The notes: generated from the letters alone by a model not told the origin. A DNA stretch of 64,000 bases from Chryseobacterium gleum (GCA_945902775.1 CAMDMY010000001.1:30379-94378); one strand, 5' to 3'. Shown: positions 52,801-61,492, numbered from the stretch's first letter. Numbers and translations: made by a program.

Positions 52801-54200
52801 TTGTAGCATCTTTAGGGTTTTTACCGATGGCAATGAGTCACGGAGCTGGAGCCGAAGTTCAGAGACCATTGGCATCGGTAGTTATCGGAGGATTGCTTTT
52901 AGCTACTTTTTTAACCTTATTTGTTTTACCAATTTTATATGTATTATTTAGTAGCATAACAAAGATGAAAAAGATAAAAGCGAATAGAGCAGCTTCTGTT
53001 CTTGTTCTATTGTTCTTGTTTTCAATCAATGGAATTTCTCAAACGCCAATTACTTTTCAGTCTGCAATTGATATGGCGGTTGAAAATAATTTAAGTTTAA
53101 AAAATGACAAATTAAGATCTGAATACCAAAAGCAATTGGTAAAAACTTCAGGGACTTTGCCTCAAACTACAATTCAAGGAGAATATGGTAGACTGAATAG
53201 TATGTATTATGACAATCGGGTGAATATTTCTCAAAGTTTAGAATTTCCAACGGTTTATATCAATCATAAAAAGTTGCTAAGCGAAGAATGGAAGAAAAGT
53301 GAATTGAATGTCCAGCTTCGAACGGTTGAATTAAAAAGAAGTGTTTCTCAAGCCTATTTTAACCTAATTAACTTACAAAAAAAGAAGCAGATATTACTAG
53401 AGATTGATAGTATTTATGCAACTTATTTAGAAAGAACGAATTTGAGAATTAAGTTTGGTGAAGGAAATATTATAGAAAAGGCTACAATTGAAAATCAACG
53501 TATCCAAATTGGAAGTCAATTAAAACAATTAACAGTTGATTTAAATGCTGAATTAGTATATTTTCAAATTTTATTGAACAGCCCTGAACCATTAATTCCA
53601 TTGGCGACTGAAACTAAAATTCAGGTGAATGGTCAGATTGATAAAACGTTGCTTTCAAAACACCCAAGTTTACAGATGTTAGATGCAGATGTTCAGATTG
53701 CTACTGCTTCAATAAAATTAGAAAAAGCAAAAATGTATCCGTCTCTTTTTATTGGTATTAGTTCAGGTTCAATGTATGGAACTGGTTCAGATAATAAGGA
53801 CTATACGTATTCAACTCGTTTTAATAATGCGCAATTAGGAATTGGAATTCCAATTTTCACCAAACAAAAACAGGTAGTAAATGCTTCAAAAATTAATGCA
53901 GAAGTTTATCAAAATGGATTAGAAATAGAGAAAAAATACCTTGATAATCAATTTGATATTTCATTGAAACAATTTGAAGTTCAAAAGGAAATTGTAGATG
54001 AATTGGAAAAAATTTACCTACCGAATGGAAAGTTAATTTTTGAAACAGCACAGAAACAATTTTTAAACGGTGATATAAATTATTTAGAATGGGCAATGTT
54101 AGTGAATCAAAGTATTGCTGTTCAAAGTAATTATCAAGATGCAATATTGAAATTGAATGAAAACACAATTCAATTGATTTATTTGTTGAATGCTGAATAG
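49845..54200 (+). CDS. HME-RND metal efflux pump fused to TolC-like outer membrane protein
   Basis: 1451 residues. Residues 1-1035 are a CusA/CzcA-type proton-driven pump: KLPIDAVPDITNNQVQI, the proton-relay LDFGLIIDGAVIIVE (Asp401, Asp407, Glu414, matching CzcA), and twelve membrane helices with two periplasmic loops. Residues ~1041-1066 look like a signal peptide (MKKIKANR, then a hydrophobic run, then NGISQ). Residues ~1068-1451 are a TolC/CzcC-like outer-membrane efflux protein (FQSAIDMAVENNLSLKND, coiled-coil repeats). No stop codon separates the parts. The ATG at 52965 could also start the channel separately. Exports Cu, Ag, Zn, Co or Cd; the metal is not certain. cusB-like adaptor follows. 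Confidence 0.93.
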   Translation: MLNKIIEFSVKQKLIIGLFILFLIGYGSYEVTKLPIDAVPDITNNQVQIITSAPSLGATDIERLVTFPVEQANSNIPGLIELRSFSRFGLSVVSLIFNDDTDVYWARQQVQERIQNVKDQIPKGVGVPSLGPITTGLGEIYQYVVKAKKGYESKYDDTELRTIQDWIVRRDLLRVEGIADVSSFGGKLKQYEIAINPNKLNSFGLTIDDVFKALEQNNQNTGGAYIEKLSSVLFIRTEGLLGKKEDIESIAIKTTESGVPLFIKDVAEVKIGHAIRFGGMTYNGEGEVAGAIVMMVKGGNSSQVIKDVKIKIAEIQKTLPEGVEIEPFLDRTKMVNNSIHTVETNLLEGALIVIFILVIFLGNIRAGLLVASVIPLAMLFAIIMMNLFGVSGNLMSLGALDFGLIIDGAVIIVEATMHLLSHNKKIGAQKSLYSQTDMDGIVKSSAGKMMNSAVFGQIVILVVYLPIFTLQGIEGKMFKPMAQTVAFALVGAFILSLTYIPMMSALILSKKTEVKATLSDKIIGRLERFYQRTLGYALKHPKAIIISVISLFLLSIFTMTTLGGEFIPALEEGDFAVETRVLTGTSLEGSMAACLKAEKVLLNKFPEVIKVVGKTGSGEIPTDPMPMEATDLMVILKDKKEWTSAKTFNELAEKMKKELEIIPGVTFGFQYPVQMRFNELMTGARQDIVCKIYGEDLDTLARYADKFGKIIQKIDGAQDLYVEAVTGMPQIVIEYNRSAISQYGLTVNAINADINAAFSGQTAGLVYEGEKRFDLVVRMDKEGRKDVADVQNLLIPTPQGTQVPLSLLAKVEIVEGPNQIQRENTKRRIVVGFNARGRDVQSLMEELSGKVDTQIKLPAGYTVEYGGSFKNLEEAKTRLSIAVPLALLMIFFLLYFAFKSVQQGLLIFSAIPLSAIGGIFALYILDLPFSISAGVGFIALFGVAVLNGIVLVAEFNRLQSEGMTDLRRIVLMGTKIRMRPVLMTAFVASLGFLPMAMSHGAGAEVQRPLASVVIGGLLLATFLTLFVLPILYVLFSSITKMKKIKANRAASVLVLLFLFSINGISQTPITFQSAIDMAVENNLSLKNDKLRSEYQKQLVKTSGTLPQTTIQGEYGRLNSMYYDNRVNISQSLEFPTVYINHKKLLSEEWKKSELNVQLRTVELKRSVSQAYFNLINLQKKKQILLEIDSIYATYLERTNLRIKFGEGNIIEKATIENQRIQIGSQLKQLTVDLNAELVYFQILLNSPEPLIPLATETKIQVNGQIDKTLLSKHPSLQMLDADVQIATASIKLEKAKMYPSLFIGISSGSMYGTGSDNKDYTYSTRFNNAQLGIGIPIFTKQKQVVNASKINAEVYQNGLEIEKKYLDNQFDISLKQFEVQKEIVDELEKIYLPNGKLIFETAQKQFLNGDINYLEWAMLVNQSIAVQSNYQDAILKLNENTIQLIYLLNAE

Positions 54201-54352
54201 GTGTTAGGTATTGGGTGTTTGGTTTTAGGTCATTTCCGAAAACCAAACGTCGCAGAGACATTGCATGCCATATCCCTGTAACATATCCCCATTAAAATAC
54301 CCCAATAAATTGAATTTGAAAATGAAATTTTAAAAAATAATAAAAAGAAGAA

Positions 54353-55486
54353 ATGAGAAATATATTTGTAATACCAATAATCCTAATTTTTATAGGATGT
54401 GGTTCAAAAGAAACAAAAGTTGAAAGCACAACAACAGCAACTGTTATTGAATCTATGAAGGTTTCATTGACAAGTGCTCAATTTGAAAACGCAGGAATTG
54501 TTCTGGGTGCAGCAGAAAAAAGAGAAGTTTCGGAAATTTTAAAATTGAACGGAAAAATTGATGTCCCACCTCAAAATTTAGTATCTGTAAGCATTCCAAT
54601 GGGAGGTTATTTGAAATCAACTGATTTATTACCAGGTATGATGGTTAAAAAAGGTCAGGTAATAGCAACTTTAGAAGATCAGCAATACGTTCAATTACAG
54701 CAAGATTATCTTCTTGCAAAAGTAAAATTGAAGACAGTTGAAGCTGAATATTTCCGTCAAAAAGAATTAAATGCTAGTAAAGCTTCAAGTGACAAAGTAT
54801 TTCAACAAGCTGAAGCAGAATACAAAAACGCTAAAATTAATGTAAAAGCATTGGACCAAAATTTACAGATAATTGGGATTAATCCAGATCGTTTGGACGA
54901 ATCTAAAATTTCAAAAAGAGTTTCTATAAATTCTCCTATTGACGGTTATGTAGCGAAAGTAAATGCTAATATTGGAAAATACCTTACACCAAGTGAGGTC
55001 CTGTTTGAGTTAGTTAATGCTTCTGATATTCATTTGAATTTAACTGTTTATGAAAAAGATTTACCAAAATTACAAATAGGGCAAAAGTTGCATGCGTTTA
55101 ATAACAATCAACCCGATAAAAAATATCCATGTGAAATACTTTTGATTGGGCATTCATTGTCTATGGAAAAAAACACGGAAGTACACTGTCATTTCAAAAA
55201 CTACGACAAAAGTTTAGTTCCTGGAATGTATATGAATGCCGAAATTGAATTAAAGAACGTAAACGCAGTAACAGTGCCTGAAGAGGCATTGGTTCGTTAC
55301 GGTAATTTTGAATATGTTTTTGTTGAATTAAAGAAAAATCATTTTGAAATGATAGAAGTGAAAACTGGAGCAAAAGAAAACGGATTTGTTGAAATAAAAA
55401 ATAGTGAAAAATTGAATAATCAACCGATTGTTACAAAAGGTTCCTATTCATTGTTAATGAAATTAAAAAATACGGATGATGAATAA
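54353..55486 (+). CDS. RND periplasmic adaptor (membrane fusion protein)
   Basis: 377 residues. Lipoprotein signal with lipobox FIGC (~16), so anchored to the inner membrane. HlyD/CusB layout: VSVSIPMGGYLKSTDLLPGMMVKKGQ (barrel-sandwich hybrid), alpha hairpin ~115-185, second half SPIDGYVAKVNANIGKYL, beta barrel and membrane-proximal domains. Links the pump to the channel. The last codons (DDE-stop) are the left arm of a 16-bp palindrome. Lacks the Met-rich N-terminal segment of E. coli CusB, so copper specificity is not indicated by it. Confidence 0.93.
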   Translation: MRNIFVIPIILIFIGCGSKETKVESTTTATVIESMKVSLTSAQFENAGIVLGAAEKREVSEILKLNGKIDVPPQNLVSVSIPMGGYLKSTDLLPGMMVKKGQVIATLEDQQYVQLQQDYLLAKVKLKTVEAEYFRQKELNASKASSDKVFQQAEAEYKNAKINVKALDQNLQIIGINPDRLDESKISKRVSINSPIDGYVAKVNANIGKYLTPSEVLFELVNASDIHLNLTVYEKDLPKLQIGQKLHAFNNNQPDKKYPCEILLIGHSLSMEKNTEVHCHFKNYDKSLVPGMYMNAEIELKNVNAVTVPEEALVRYGNFEYVFVELKKNHFEMIEVKTGAKENGFVEIKNSEKLNNQPIVTKGSYSLLMKLKNTDDE

Positions 55487-55506
55487 TTTATTATTCATCA
55501 TCCGTA
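55471..55506. terminator. 16-bp perfect palindrome overlapping the adaptor stop
   Basis: TACGGATGATGAATAA, loop TTTA, TTATTCATCATCCGTA. The left arm encodes the last four residues and TAA of the adaptor. A second hairpin AAACGCGAT-TC-ATCGCGTTT (55508-55527) follows at once. Likely a transcript end or processing site. Confidence 0.85.
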
Positions 55507-55520
55507 GAAACGCGATTCAT

Positions 55521-55642
55521 CGCGTTTAATTTTTAAAAATGATTCGCGTTTAATTTTTAATATTCATCGCGTTTAATTTTAAATATACATAATGATTAAT
55601 TTTAAATACACATCGCATTTAATTTTTAAAAATACATTACGA
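55521..55642. repeat. Degenerate tandem repeat array
   Basis: Five units of about 18-29 bases built on CGCGTTTAATTTTTAAAAAT...CAT, at 55521, 55545, 55568, 55596 and 55614; the third to fifth are worn. Non-coding, between the adaptor and the DUF2231 gene. Confidence 0.75.
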
Positions 55643-55679
55643 TTAATTAATAGAATACAAACAATTTAAAACAAAAACC

Positions 55680-56159
55680 ATGAACGACGCACATTTACAT
55701 TTAGTAGTAAACCATTTACCAATTATTATTCCGATTGCAGGATTGGCAGTATTAGCAGCAGGATTTATCTTAAAATCAGAGGTGATTAAACGAGTAGCCT
55801 ATTTTCTATTCGTAATAGCAGCAATTTGCACCATGCCTGCTTTTGCAACTGGTGAAGGAGCAGAAGAAGTTGCAGAGGGACTGCCAGGAGTAACAGAACA
55901 TTTAATTCACGAACACGAAGAAAAAGCGGAAGGTTTCGCCTTGTTAAACTATCTTTTAGGTTTGATTTCTTTAGTAGGAATTTGGGCGAGTTGGAAACAA
56001 AAACAATTTGCAAAATGGATTGCAATAGTTGTATTGTTTTTAGCGATTATAGTGGTGATTAAAGGTCGTGAAGTTGGAACTTCAGGAGGTGAAATTAGAC
56101 ACACAGAAATTCGAAAAGGAGCAAAAATTCAAGAAGAAGAACACGAAGAGAACGAATAA
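55680..56159 (+). CDS. DUF2231-like membrane protein
   Basis: 159 residues, four membrane helices. Starts MNDAHLHLVVNHLPIIIPIAGLAVLAAGF, the His-containing DUF2231 signature in which LHLVVNHLP places histidines at the membrane face. A His/Glu loop (TEHLIHEHEEKAEG, ~75-88) and a charged tail (EEEHEENE) follow. Proteins of this family occur with metal and redox genes; activity is unknown. After the efflux adaptor with a repeat array between, so co-transcription is uncertain. Confidence 0.82.
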   Translation: MNDAHLHLVVNHLPIIIPIAGLAVLAAGFILKSEVIKRVAYFLFVIAAICTMPAFATGEGAEEVAEGLPGVTEHLIHEHEEKAEGFALLNYLLGLISLVGIWASWKQKQFAKWIAIVVLFLAIIVVIKGREVGTSGGEIRHTEIRKGAKIQEEEHEENE

Positions 56160-56167
56160 ATTATTTG

Positions 56168-56216
56168 TTTTCACATCGTAGATACGTTGCACTGCAACAT
56201 CTACAGTGTGTGAAAA
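56168..56216. repeat. Imperfect palindrome between DUF2231 and the kinase
   Basis: TTTTCACA...GTAGAT-AC-GTTGCA, one-base loop, TGCAAC-ATCTAC...TGTGAAAA. The core GTTGCA/TGCAAC and GTAGAT/ATCTAC pair with a 2-base bulge. Possibly a terminator for the metal locus; no T-run of note. Confidence 0.7.
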
Positions 56217-56282
56217 TAAATAGATTAAATTATCACAAATAATTCCAATTAAAATACGTTAATTCGTATTATAATTGAGAAA

Positions 56283-57836
56283 ATGAATCTTTATTCGAAT
56301 AAACAAAAATGGAAAATAGCCCTACTAATAATAGCGATATTGTTAGTAGGGATTTCTTTATTTATTTCGAACACCATTGTAAAAGGGGTTTCTGAACGAG
56401 AAAAGGAGCGTGCTAAACAATGGGCAGATGCGATAAAGAAAAAAATTGAATTGGTTCAATTGACAAATGGGGCATTTACACAATTGCGTCATTTAGAAAG
56501 AAATAAAATGGAAGTTTGGTTGGATGCAACAAAAGAACTTTCGAAAGAAACACCTTTAGATGCCATACCTGATTATACCTTCCCACTAAAAATCATTAAC
56601 GAAAACAAAGATATTCCTGTCATTGTATTAGATGCTGAAAAAATCATTTCTGCTTATAATAATATCGATTTTGATACAAGTGATATTCGATTAAAATATC
56701 CCGCACTTTCCAAGACAGAATTAATGAAACGATTTGAAGATTCGTTGGTTCAACTCTCGGATGTTTGGAGAGCAAAACAAAATGCTTTTACAATTGAAGT
56801 TTACAAAGGATTGTTTATGACATACGTCTATAATGACTCCAAAGGAATTGTAAAATTAGAAGCTGAAAGAGATGCTTTGATTAATGCTTTTAATCAGGAA
56901 TTAATTGATAATCAAGGGTTAATACCTGTTTTACTAATTGATTCTCTTACTAATCAAATCATTGGAAGTAATTTACCCAAAGAAAAATTAGATTCAGTTC
57001 AATTAGAAAAAACGATTGCAGGCCTAAAGATTAATAATCAACCCATTGTAATTGACTTTCAAAATGGACAAAAAAGTATTCTCTATTTTGATGAGAGTCC
57101 CGAATTAAAGCAATTAAAATACTTCCCCTACATCCAATTTGGGATTATCGGACTTTTCGTATTAATCGGTTATATCATTTTTAGTACCTTTAGAAAAGCC
57201 GAGCAAAATCAAGTGTGGGCTGGAATGGCAAAAGAAACGGCACATCAATTAGGGACACCTCTTTCTTCTTTAATGGCCTGGATTCAATTATTAGAATCGC
57301 AAGACGCTGACCCAATGATAACGAGTGAAATGATGAAAGATGTTGTTCGATTGGATAAGGTGACAGATCGTTTCTCAAAAATTGGTTCAATTCCAAAATT
57401 GGAGGATAAAGATTTAACGCAAACGGTTAAAAATGTATTATCCTATTTACGTCCAAGGGTTTCTGATAAAGTATCCATTGAATTAATGCCAGGAGAAGAA
57501 ATTTCTACAAATCACAATGGACCATTAATTGAATGGGTAGTTGAAAATATCTGTAAAAATGCTGTGGATGCCATGAGTGGTAAAGGTAAACTAGAAGTTA
57601 CTATTCATAGTACGCCAGAGTGGGCGCATATCGACATAAAAGACAATGGAAAAGGTATTCCTCCTAAAAAGATTAATACGATTTTTGAGCCCGGTTTTTC
57701 GACTAAAAAAAGAGGTTGGGGATTAGGTTTGACTTTGGTTAAAAGAATTGTGAAAGATTATCACAAAGGCAAAGTATTTGTTTTAGAGTCCCAAGTGGAT
57801 GTTGGAACGACCTTTCGAATTAGTATTCCTTTGTAA
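56283..57836 (+). CDS. Sensor histidine kinase, NtrY/PAS-less type
   Basis: 517 residues. Membrane helix ~12-30, periplasmic sensor region (~32-282) without a recognised domain, second helix ~283-303, HisKA-like helix with AHQLGTPLSSLMAW (His ~323), then HATPase_c with VENICKNAVDAM, DNGKGIP and KRGWGLGLTLVKRI. A sensor for an unknown signal. No response regulator is beside it; it converges with the SpoU methylase. Transcription likely from its own promoter in the gap after the DUF2231 gene. Confidence 0.93.
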   Translation: MNLYSNKQKWKIALLIIAILLVGISLFISNTIVKGVSEREKERAKQWADAIKKKIELVQLTNGAFTQLRHLERNKMEVWLDATKELSKETPLDAIPDYTFPLKIINENKDIPVIVLDAEKIISAYNNIDFDTSDIRLKYPALSKTELMKRFEDSLVQLSDVWRAKQNAFTIEVYKGLFMTYVYNDSKGIVKLEAERDALINAFNQELIDNQGLIPVLLIDSLTNQIIGSNLPKEKLDSVQLEKTIAGLKINNQPIVIDFQNGQKSILYFDESPELKQLKYFPYIQFGIIGLFVLIGYIIFSTFRKAEQNQVWAGMAKETAHQLGTPLSSLMAWIQLLESQDADPMITSEMMKDVVRLDKVTDRFSKIGSIPKLEDKDLTQTVKNVLSYLRPRVSDKVSIELMPGEEISTNHNGPLIEWVVENICKNAVDAMSGKGKLEVTIHSTPEWAHIDIKDNGKGIPPKKINTIFEPGFSTKKRGWGLGLTLVKRIVKDYHKGKVFVLESQVDVGTTFRISIPL

Positions 57837-57849
57837 TGGTGCGATTTAT

Positions 57850-58380
57850 TTAAACATACCTTTTAGCAAACTCCCATAAAACAACACCTGCACAAACACT
57901 GACATTTAAGCTGTGTTTTGTTCCAAATTGTGGGATTTCAATAATATAATCCGAAGCATTAATTACTTCTTGATCAACACCATCTACTTCATTTCCAAAA
58001 ACAAGGGCATATTTTTCATTTGGTAAATCGGGTACATTTTGTAAAAAAGTCGTTTTTTCAGCTTGTTCGATGCTGCAAATTTTTACACCTTGGTTTTTTA
58101 AATCCTTAATTAATCCTAAAGTAGAAAGTGTATGCTCCCATTCGATTGATTCAGTGGCTCCTAAAGCCGTTTTTTGAATGTCTCGATGAGGTGGAGTAGC
58201 GGTGATACCACACAAATAGACTTTTTCTACATTGAAAGCATCGGAAGTTCGGAAAAATGAACCAATATTATTCAAACTTCGAATATTGTCTAATATAACG
58301 ATGATAGGGAATTTTTTTTGTTGCTTAAATTCCTCTTCAGATACGCGATCTAATTCCCAAAGTTTTAGTTTTTTGTTCAT
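57850..58380 (-). CDS. SpoU/TrmH-family RNA 2'-O-methyltransferase
   Basis: 176 residues, one SPOUT domain, knot fold. Motifs: IVILDNIRSLNNIGSFFRTSDAF (motif 1, Asn-Arg), VFGNEVDGVDQEV (motif 2), IPQFGTKHSLNVSVCAGVVLWE (motif 3). Methylates a ribose in tRNA or rRNA; the exact target cannot be told from sequence, and close relatives carry several names. Convergent with the kinase; stop codons are 13 bases apart. Confidence 0.92.
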   Translation of the reverse strand: MNKKLKLWELDRVSEEEFKQQKKFPIIVILDNIRSLNNIGSFFRTSDAFNVEKVYLCGITATPPHRDIQKTALGATESIEWEHTLSTLGLIKDLKNQGVKICSIEQAEKTTFLQNVPDLPNEKYALVFGNEVDGVDQEVINASDYIIEIPQFGTKHSLNVSVCAGVVLWEFAKRYV

Positions 58381-58673
58381 TTAATAGATATTGTTGCACG
58401 AAGATAATTAAAAAGAGACCTTAAATTAGTACAAGTTAGTCAATAGACTTTCATTTTTTTACAATTAAACTTTGTTCACTTATATTTATTCTTATTTTCT
58501 TTAGTTATTAAGCTGTATCTATTTGAAAAATAGGTTTATACGCCATCGTTATCACTGTCTAATGTCTAATGTCTAAACATCTAATATCTAAAATGTTAAT
58601 AATAATCCCTATCAAATCTTTGTCACTTGCCTACTTGACTTTACATTTACGTTGAAATTAATATTCGTCTGTT

Positions 58674-61304
58674 TTGGCAAAAGAAGTAAAAGAAAAGGAA
58701 GTGGCGGAAACGCCTTTAATGAAACAATATAACGAAATCAAAAGAAAGCATCCAGATGCAATGCTTTTGTTTAGAGTAGGTGATTTTTACGAAACATTTG
58801 GTGAAGACGCTATAAAAGCTTCTAAAATTCTTGGAATTACACTTACCAAACGTAAAAATGGTGCCGCTGCTTATATTGAATTAGCAGGTTTTCCCCATCA
58901 TTCAGTTGATACTTATTTGCCAAAATTGGTTCGTTCAGGTCAGCGAGTGGCTATTTGTGATCAATTGGAAGATCCTAAATTGACAAAATCTATTGTTAAA
59001 AGAGGCGTTACCGAATTAGTTACACCAGGTGTTTCTTTCAATGATCAAGTGTTAGATCAAAAGAAAAATAACTTCTTATGTGCTATTCATTTTGATAAAA
59101 AAGAACATGGGATTTCATTCTTAGATGTTTCAACAGGTGAATTCTTAATTGCCCAAGGATCTACAGAATACATCGATAAATTGATTCAAGGCTTCGAACC
59201 AAAAGAAATTTTATTTCAAAAAAACAGAATTAAAGATTTTACAGAATCGCATGGTTCAGCCTATTATACTTTCAAATTAGACGATTGGATTTTCACTAAA
59301 GATTATGCTGAGGAATCGTTGAATAAACATTTCGGAACAAAATCTTTGAAAGGATTTGGAATTGAAAATTTGAATCTAGGTATAATTTCAGCTGGAGCCA
59401 TTCTTCATTATTTATCAGAAACAGAACACAGTCAATTAGGGCATATTACAACCATTTCTAGAATCGAAGAAGAAAAATATGTTTGGTTAGACAGATTTAC
59501 AATTCGTAATTTAGAGTTGATTCATTCTCCTCATGAAAATGCAACAACATTAATTCATATCCTTGATAAAACAAGAACTCCAATGGGAGGGAGGATGTTG
59601 AAACGTTGGATGGTACTACCTTTGAAAGATGAAAAACCAATCAAAGACCGTTTAGATGCAGTTGCATATTTAAAAGAAAACGAAGAAGTTTCCTATGAAT
59701 TGAGCGAACGTTTAGACGACATCGGAGATTTAGAACGTTTGATTTCTAAAGTTGCAGTTGGAAGAGTAAATCCGAGAGAAGTTGTCCAATTAAATCGTAC
59801 AATTCAACAAATTCAACCAATTCGAGAAGTTTTATCTTCTGTAAAAGTTAAATCATTAAAGAATTTATCTGATCAATTAAATCCTTGTACAGAATTAATT
59901 CAAACAATTACTAAAACCTTAACGGAAGAACCGGCAGTACAGGTAGGGAAAGGATATGTAATTGCAAGTGGATTTAATGAGGATTTGGATGAATTAAGAG
60001 GGATCTCCTCATTAGGAAAAGGGTTTTTAGATGAAATGCAAAAGCGTGAAGTCGAAAAAACGGGAATTCCTAGTTTGAAAATATCATACAATAATGTCTA
60101 TGGATATTATTTGGAAGTAACGAATACGCATAAAGACAAAGTTCCAGAAGAATGGATTCGTAAACAAACGTTGGTGAATGCAGAACGTTATATTACTCCT
60201 GAACTTAAAGAATACGAAACTAAAATATTAGGAGCAGAAGAAAAAATATATGCTATTGAATCTCGACTTTTTCAAGAGTTGGTAGTTTCAATGGCGAAAT
60301 ACATTCAACAAATTCAGTACAATGCAGTATTAATCTCTCAGTTGGATTGTTTGGTTTCTTTTGCTCAAGTTGCACAACAAAACAACTATACTCGACCAGT
60401 TGTAAATGATTCTTTCGTAATAGATATTAAAGAAGGTAGACATCCAGTTATTGAAAAGCAATTAAAAGTTGGTGAAGAATATATTTCTAACGATGTTTTT
60501 CTAGACAGTAATTCGCAACAAATCATCATGATTACTGGACCAAATATGTCGGGTAAAAGTGCAATTCTTCGTCAAACTGCATTAATTAGTTTAATGGCGC
60601 AAATGGGGTCTTTCGTTCCTGCAAAATCCGCTAAATTAGGACTTGTAGACAAAGTTTTTACTCGAGTTGGGGCATCAGATAATATTTCATCTGGCGAATC
60701 TACTTTTATGGTAGAGATGAATGAAACTTCTAGTATCCTAAATAATCTTTCGGAGCGTAGTTTAATTCTTTTAGATGAAATTGGTAGAGGAACGAGTACT
60801 TATGATGGGATTTCTATCGCTTGGGCAATTGCAGAATACATTCATGAACATCCAAAAGCACGCGCTAAAACTTTATTTGCTACACATTACCACGAATTAA
60901 ATGATATGTGTAAGCAATTCGATCGCATAAAGAATTTTAATGTGCAAGTAAAAGAAATTGGTCAGAAAATATTGTTTTTAAGGAAATTAGTTGAAGGAGG
61001 AAGTGAACATTCATTTGGAATACACGTCGCAAAATTAGCTGGTATGCCGAGTCATGTAGTCAATAGAGCTACAAAGATGTTGGCGCAATTAGAAGAGTCT
61101 CACGAAATAGGTGAAAAATCATCTACCAAGGAGAAAATTAAAAATGCGATAACAAATCCTAATATGCAGCTAAGTTTTTTTCAAATGAATGATCCTGTTT
61201 TAGAAAATATAAGAGAAGAACTTATTTCAATAGATATCAATACGTTAACACCAGTTGAAGCATTAATGAAATTGAATGAAATAAAGAAAATCATTGGTGG
61301 TTAA
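58674..61304 (+). CDS. mutS: DNA mismatch repair protein MutS
   Basis: 876 residues from a TTG start, kept because it retains [19 protein letters not shown], conserved at the front of the family; ATG at 58719 would cut this. Mismatch-binding domain [16 protein letters not shown] (the Phe-x-Glu wedge, FYE), connector, core, and ATPase with GPNMSGKS (~622-629) and [17 protein letters not shown]. Recognises mismatches and calls MutL. The terminal ~35 residues are as in MutS1. A terminator follows. Upstream 293-base gap contains TAGACATTAG-type words. Confidence 0.97.
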   Translation: MAKEVKEKEVAETPLMKQYNEIKRKHPDAMLLFRVGDFYETFGEDAIKASKILGITLTKRKNGAAAYIELAGFPHHSVDTYLPKLVRSGQRVAICDQLEDPKLTKSIVKRGVTELVTPGVSFNDQVLDQKKNNFLCAIHFDKKEHGISFLDVSTGEFLIAQGSTEYIDKLIQGFEPKEILFQKNRIKDFTESHGSAYYTFKLDDWIFTKDYAEESLNKHFGTKSLKGFGIENLNLGIISAGAILHYLSETEHSQLGHITTISRIEEEKYVWLDRFTIRNLELIHSPHENATTLIHILDKTRTPMGGRMLKRWMVLPLKDEKPIKDRLDAVAYLKENEEVSYELSERLDDIGDLERLISKVAVGRVNPREVVQLNRTIQQIQPIREVLSSVKVKSLKNLSDQLNPCTELIQTITKTLTEEPAVQVGKGYVIASGFNEDLDELRGISSLGKGFLDEMQKREVEKTGIPSLKISYNNVYGYYLEVTNTHKDKVPEEWIRKQTLVNAERYITPELKEYETKILGAEEKIYAIESRLFQELVVSMAKYIQQIQYNAVLISQLDCLVSFAQVAQQNNYTRPVVNDSFVIDIKEGRHPVIEKQLKVGEEYISNDVFLDSNSQQIIMITGPNMSGKSAILRQTALISLMAQMGSFVPAKSAKLGLVDKVFTRVGASDNISSGESTFMVEMNETSSILNNLSERSLILLDEIGRGTSTYDGISIAWAIAEYIHEHPKARAKTLFATHYHELNDMCKQFDRIKNFNVQVKEIGQKILFLRKLVEGGSEHSFGIHVAKLAGMPSHVVNRATKMLAQLEESHEIGEKSSTKEKIKNAITNPNMQLSFFQMNDPVLENIREELISIDINTLTPVEALMKLNEIKKIIGG

Positions 61305-61324
61305 AAACAAAAATTTAAAAAAAA

Positions 61325-61350
61325 CTTCATTTTTTCTTAATGAAGGCTTT
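61325..61350 (+). terminator. Terminator after mutS
   Basis: CTTCATT, 7-base loop, AATGAAG, then GCTTTTT. Confidence 0.8.
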
Positions 61351-61369
61351 TTAATTTAAATAAAGTTTC

Positions 61370-61377
61370 TATATTTG
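61370..61377 (+). promoter_or_regulatory. -7 element for the tRNA pair
   Basis: TATATTTG fits TAnnTTTG, 43 bases before the mature tRNA-Gly, so a 5' leader of about 35 bases. Confidence 0.6.
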
Positions 61378-61419
61378 TGGCCCGAAGCAAAGCGATGCTC
61401 GTAAGTAAATAACATATAA

Positions 61420-61492
61420 GCGAGAGTAGCTCAGTTGGTAGAGCACAACCTTGCCAAGGTTGGGGTCGCGAGTTCGAATCTCGTCTCCCGCT
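61420..61492 (+). tRNA. tRNA-Gly (GCC)
   Basis: 73 bases. D arm GCTC/GAGC, anticodon arm CAACC-TTGCCAA-GGTTG with anticodon GCC, T arm GCGAG-TTCGAAT-CTCGT. Acceptor GCGAGAG against CTCCCGC pairs at six of seven positions; position 4 (A) faces C69. No encoded CCA. Confidence 0.96.

Noticed and set aside
55521..55642. Possible CRISPR array
   Set aside because: Units are degenerate, of unequal length, contiguous without unique spacers, and there are no cas genes.
58719..58721. ATG as the true mutS start
   Set aside because: Would lose ETPLMKQYN, conserved at the front of MutS; TTG at 58674 is preferred, though not proven.
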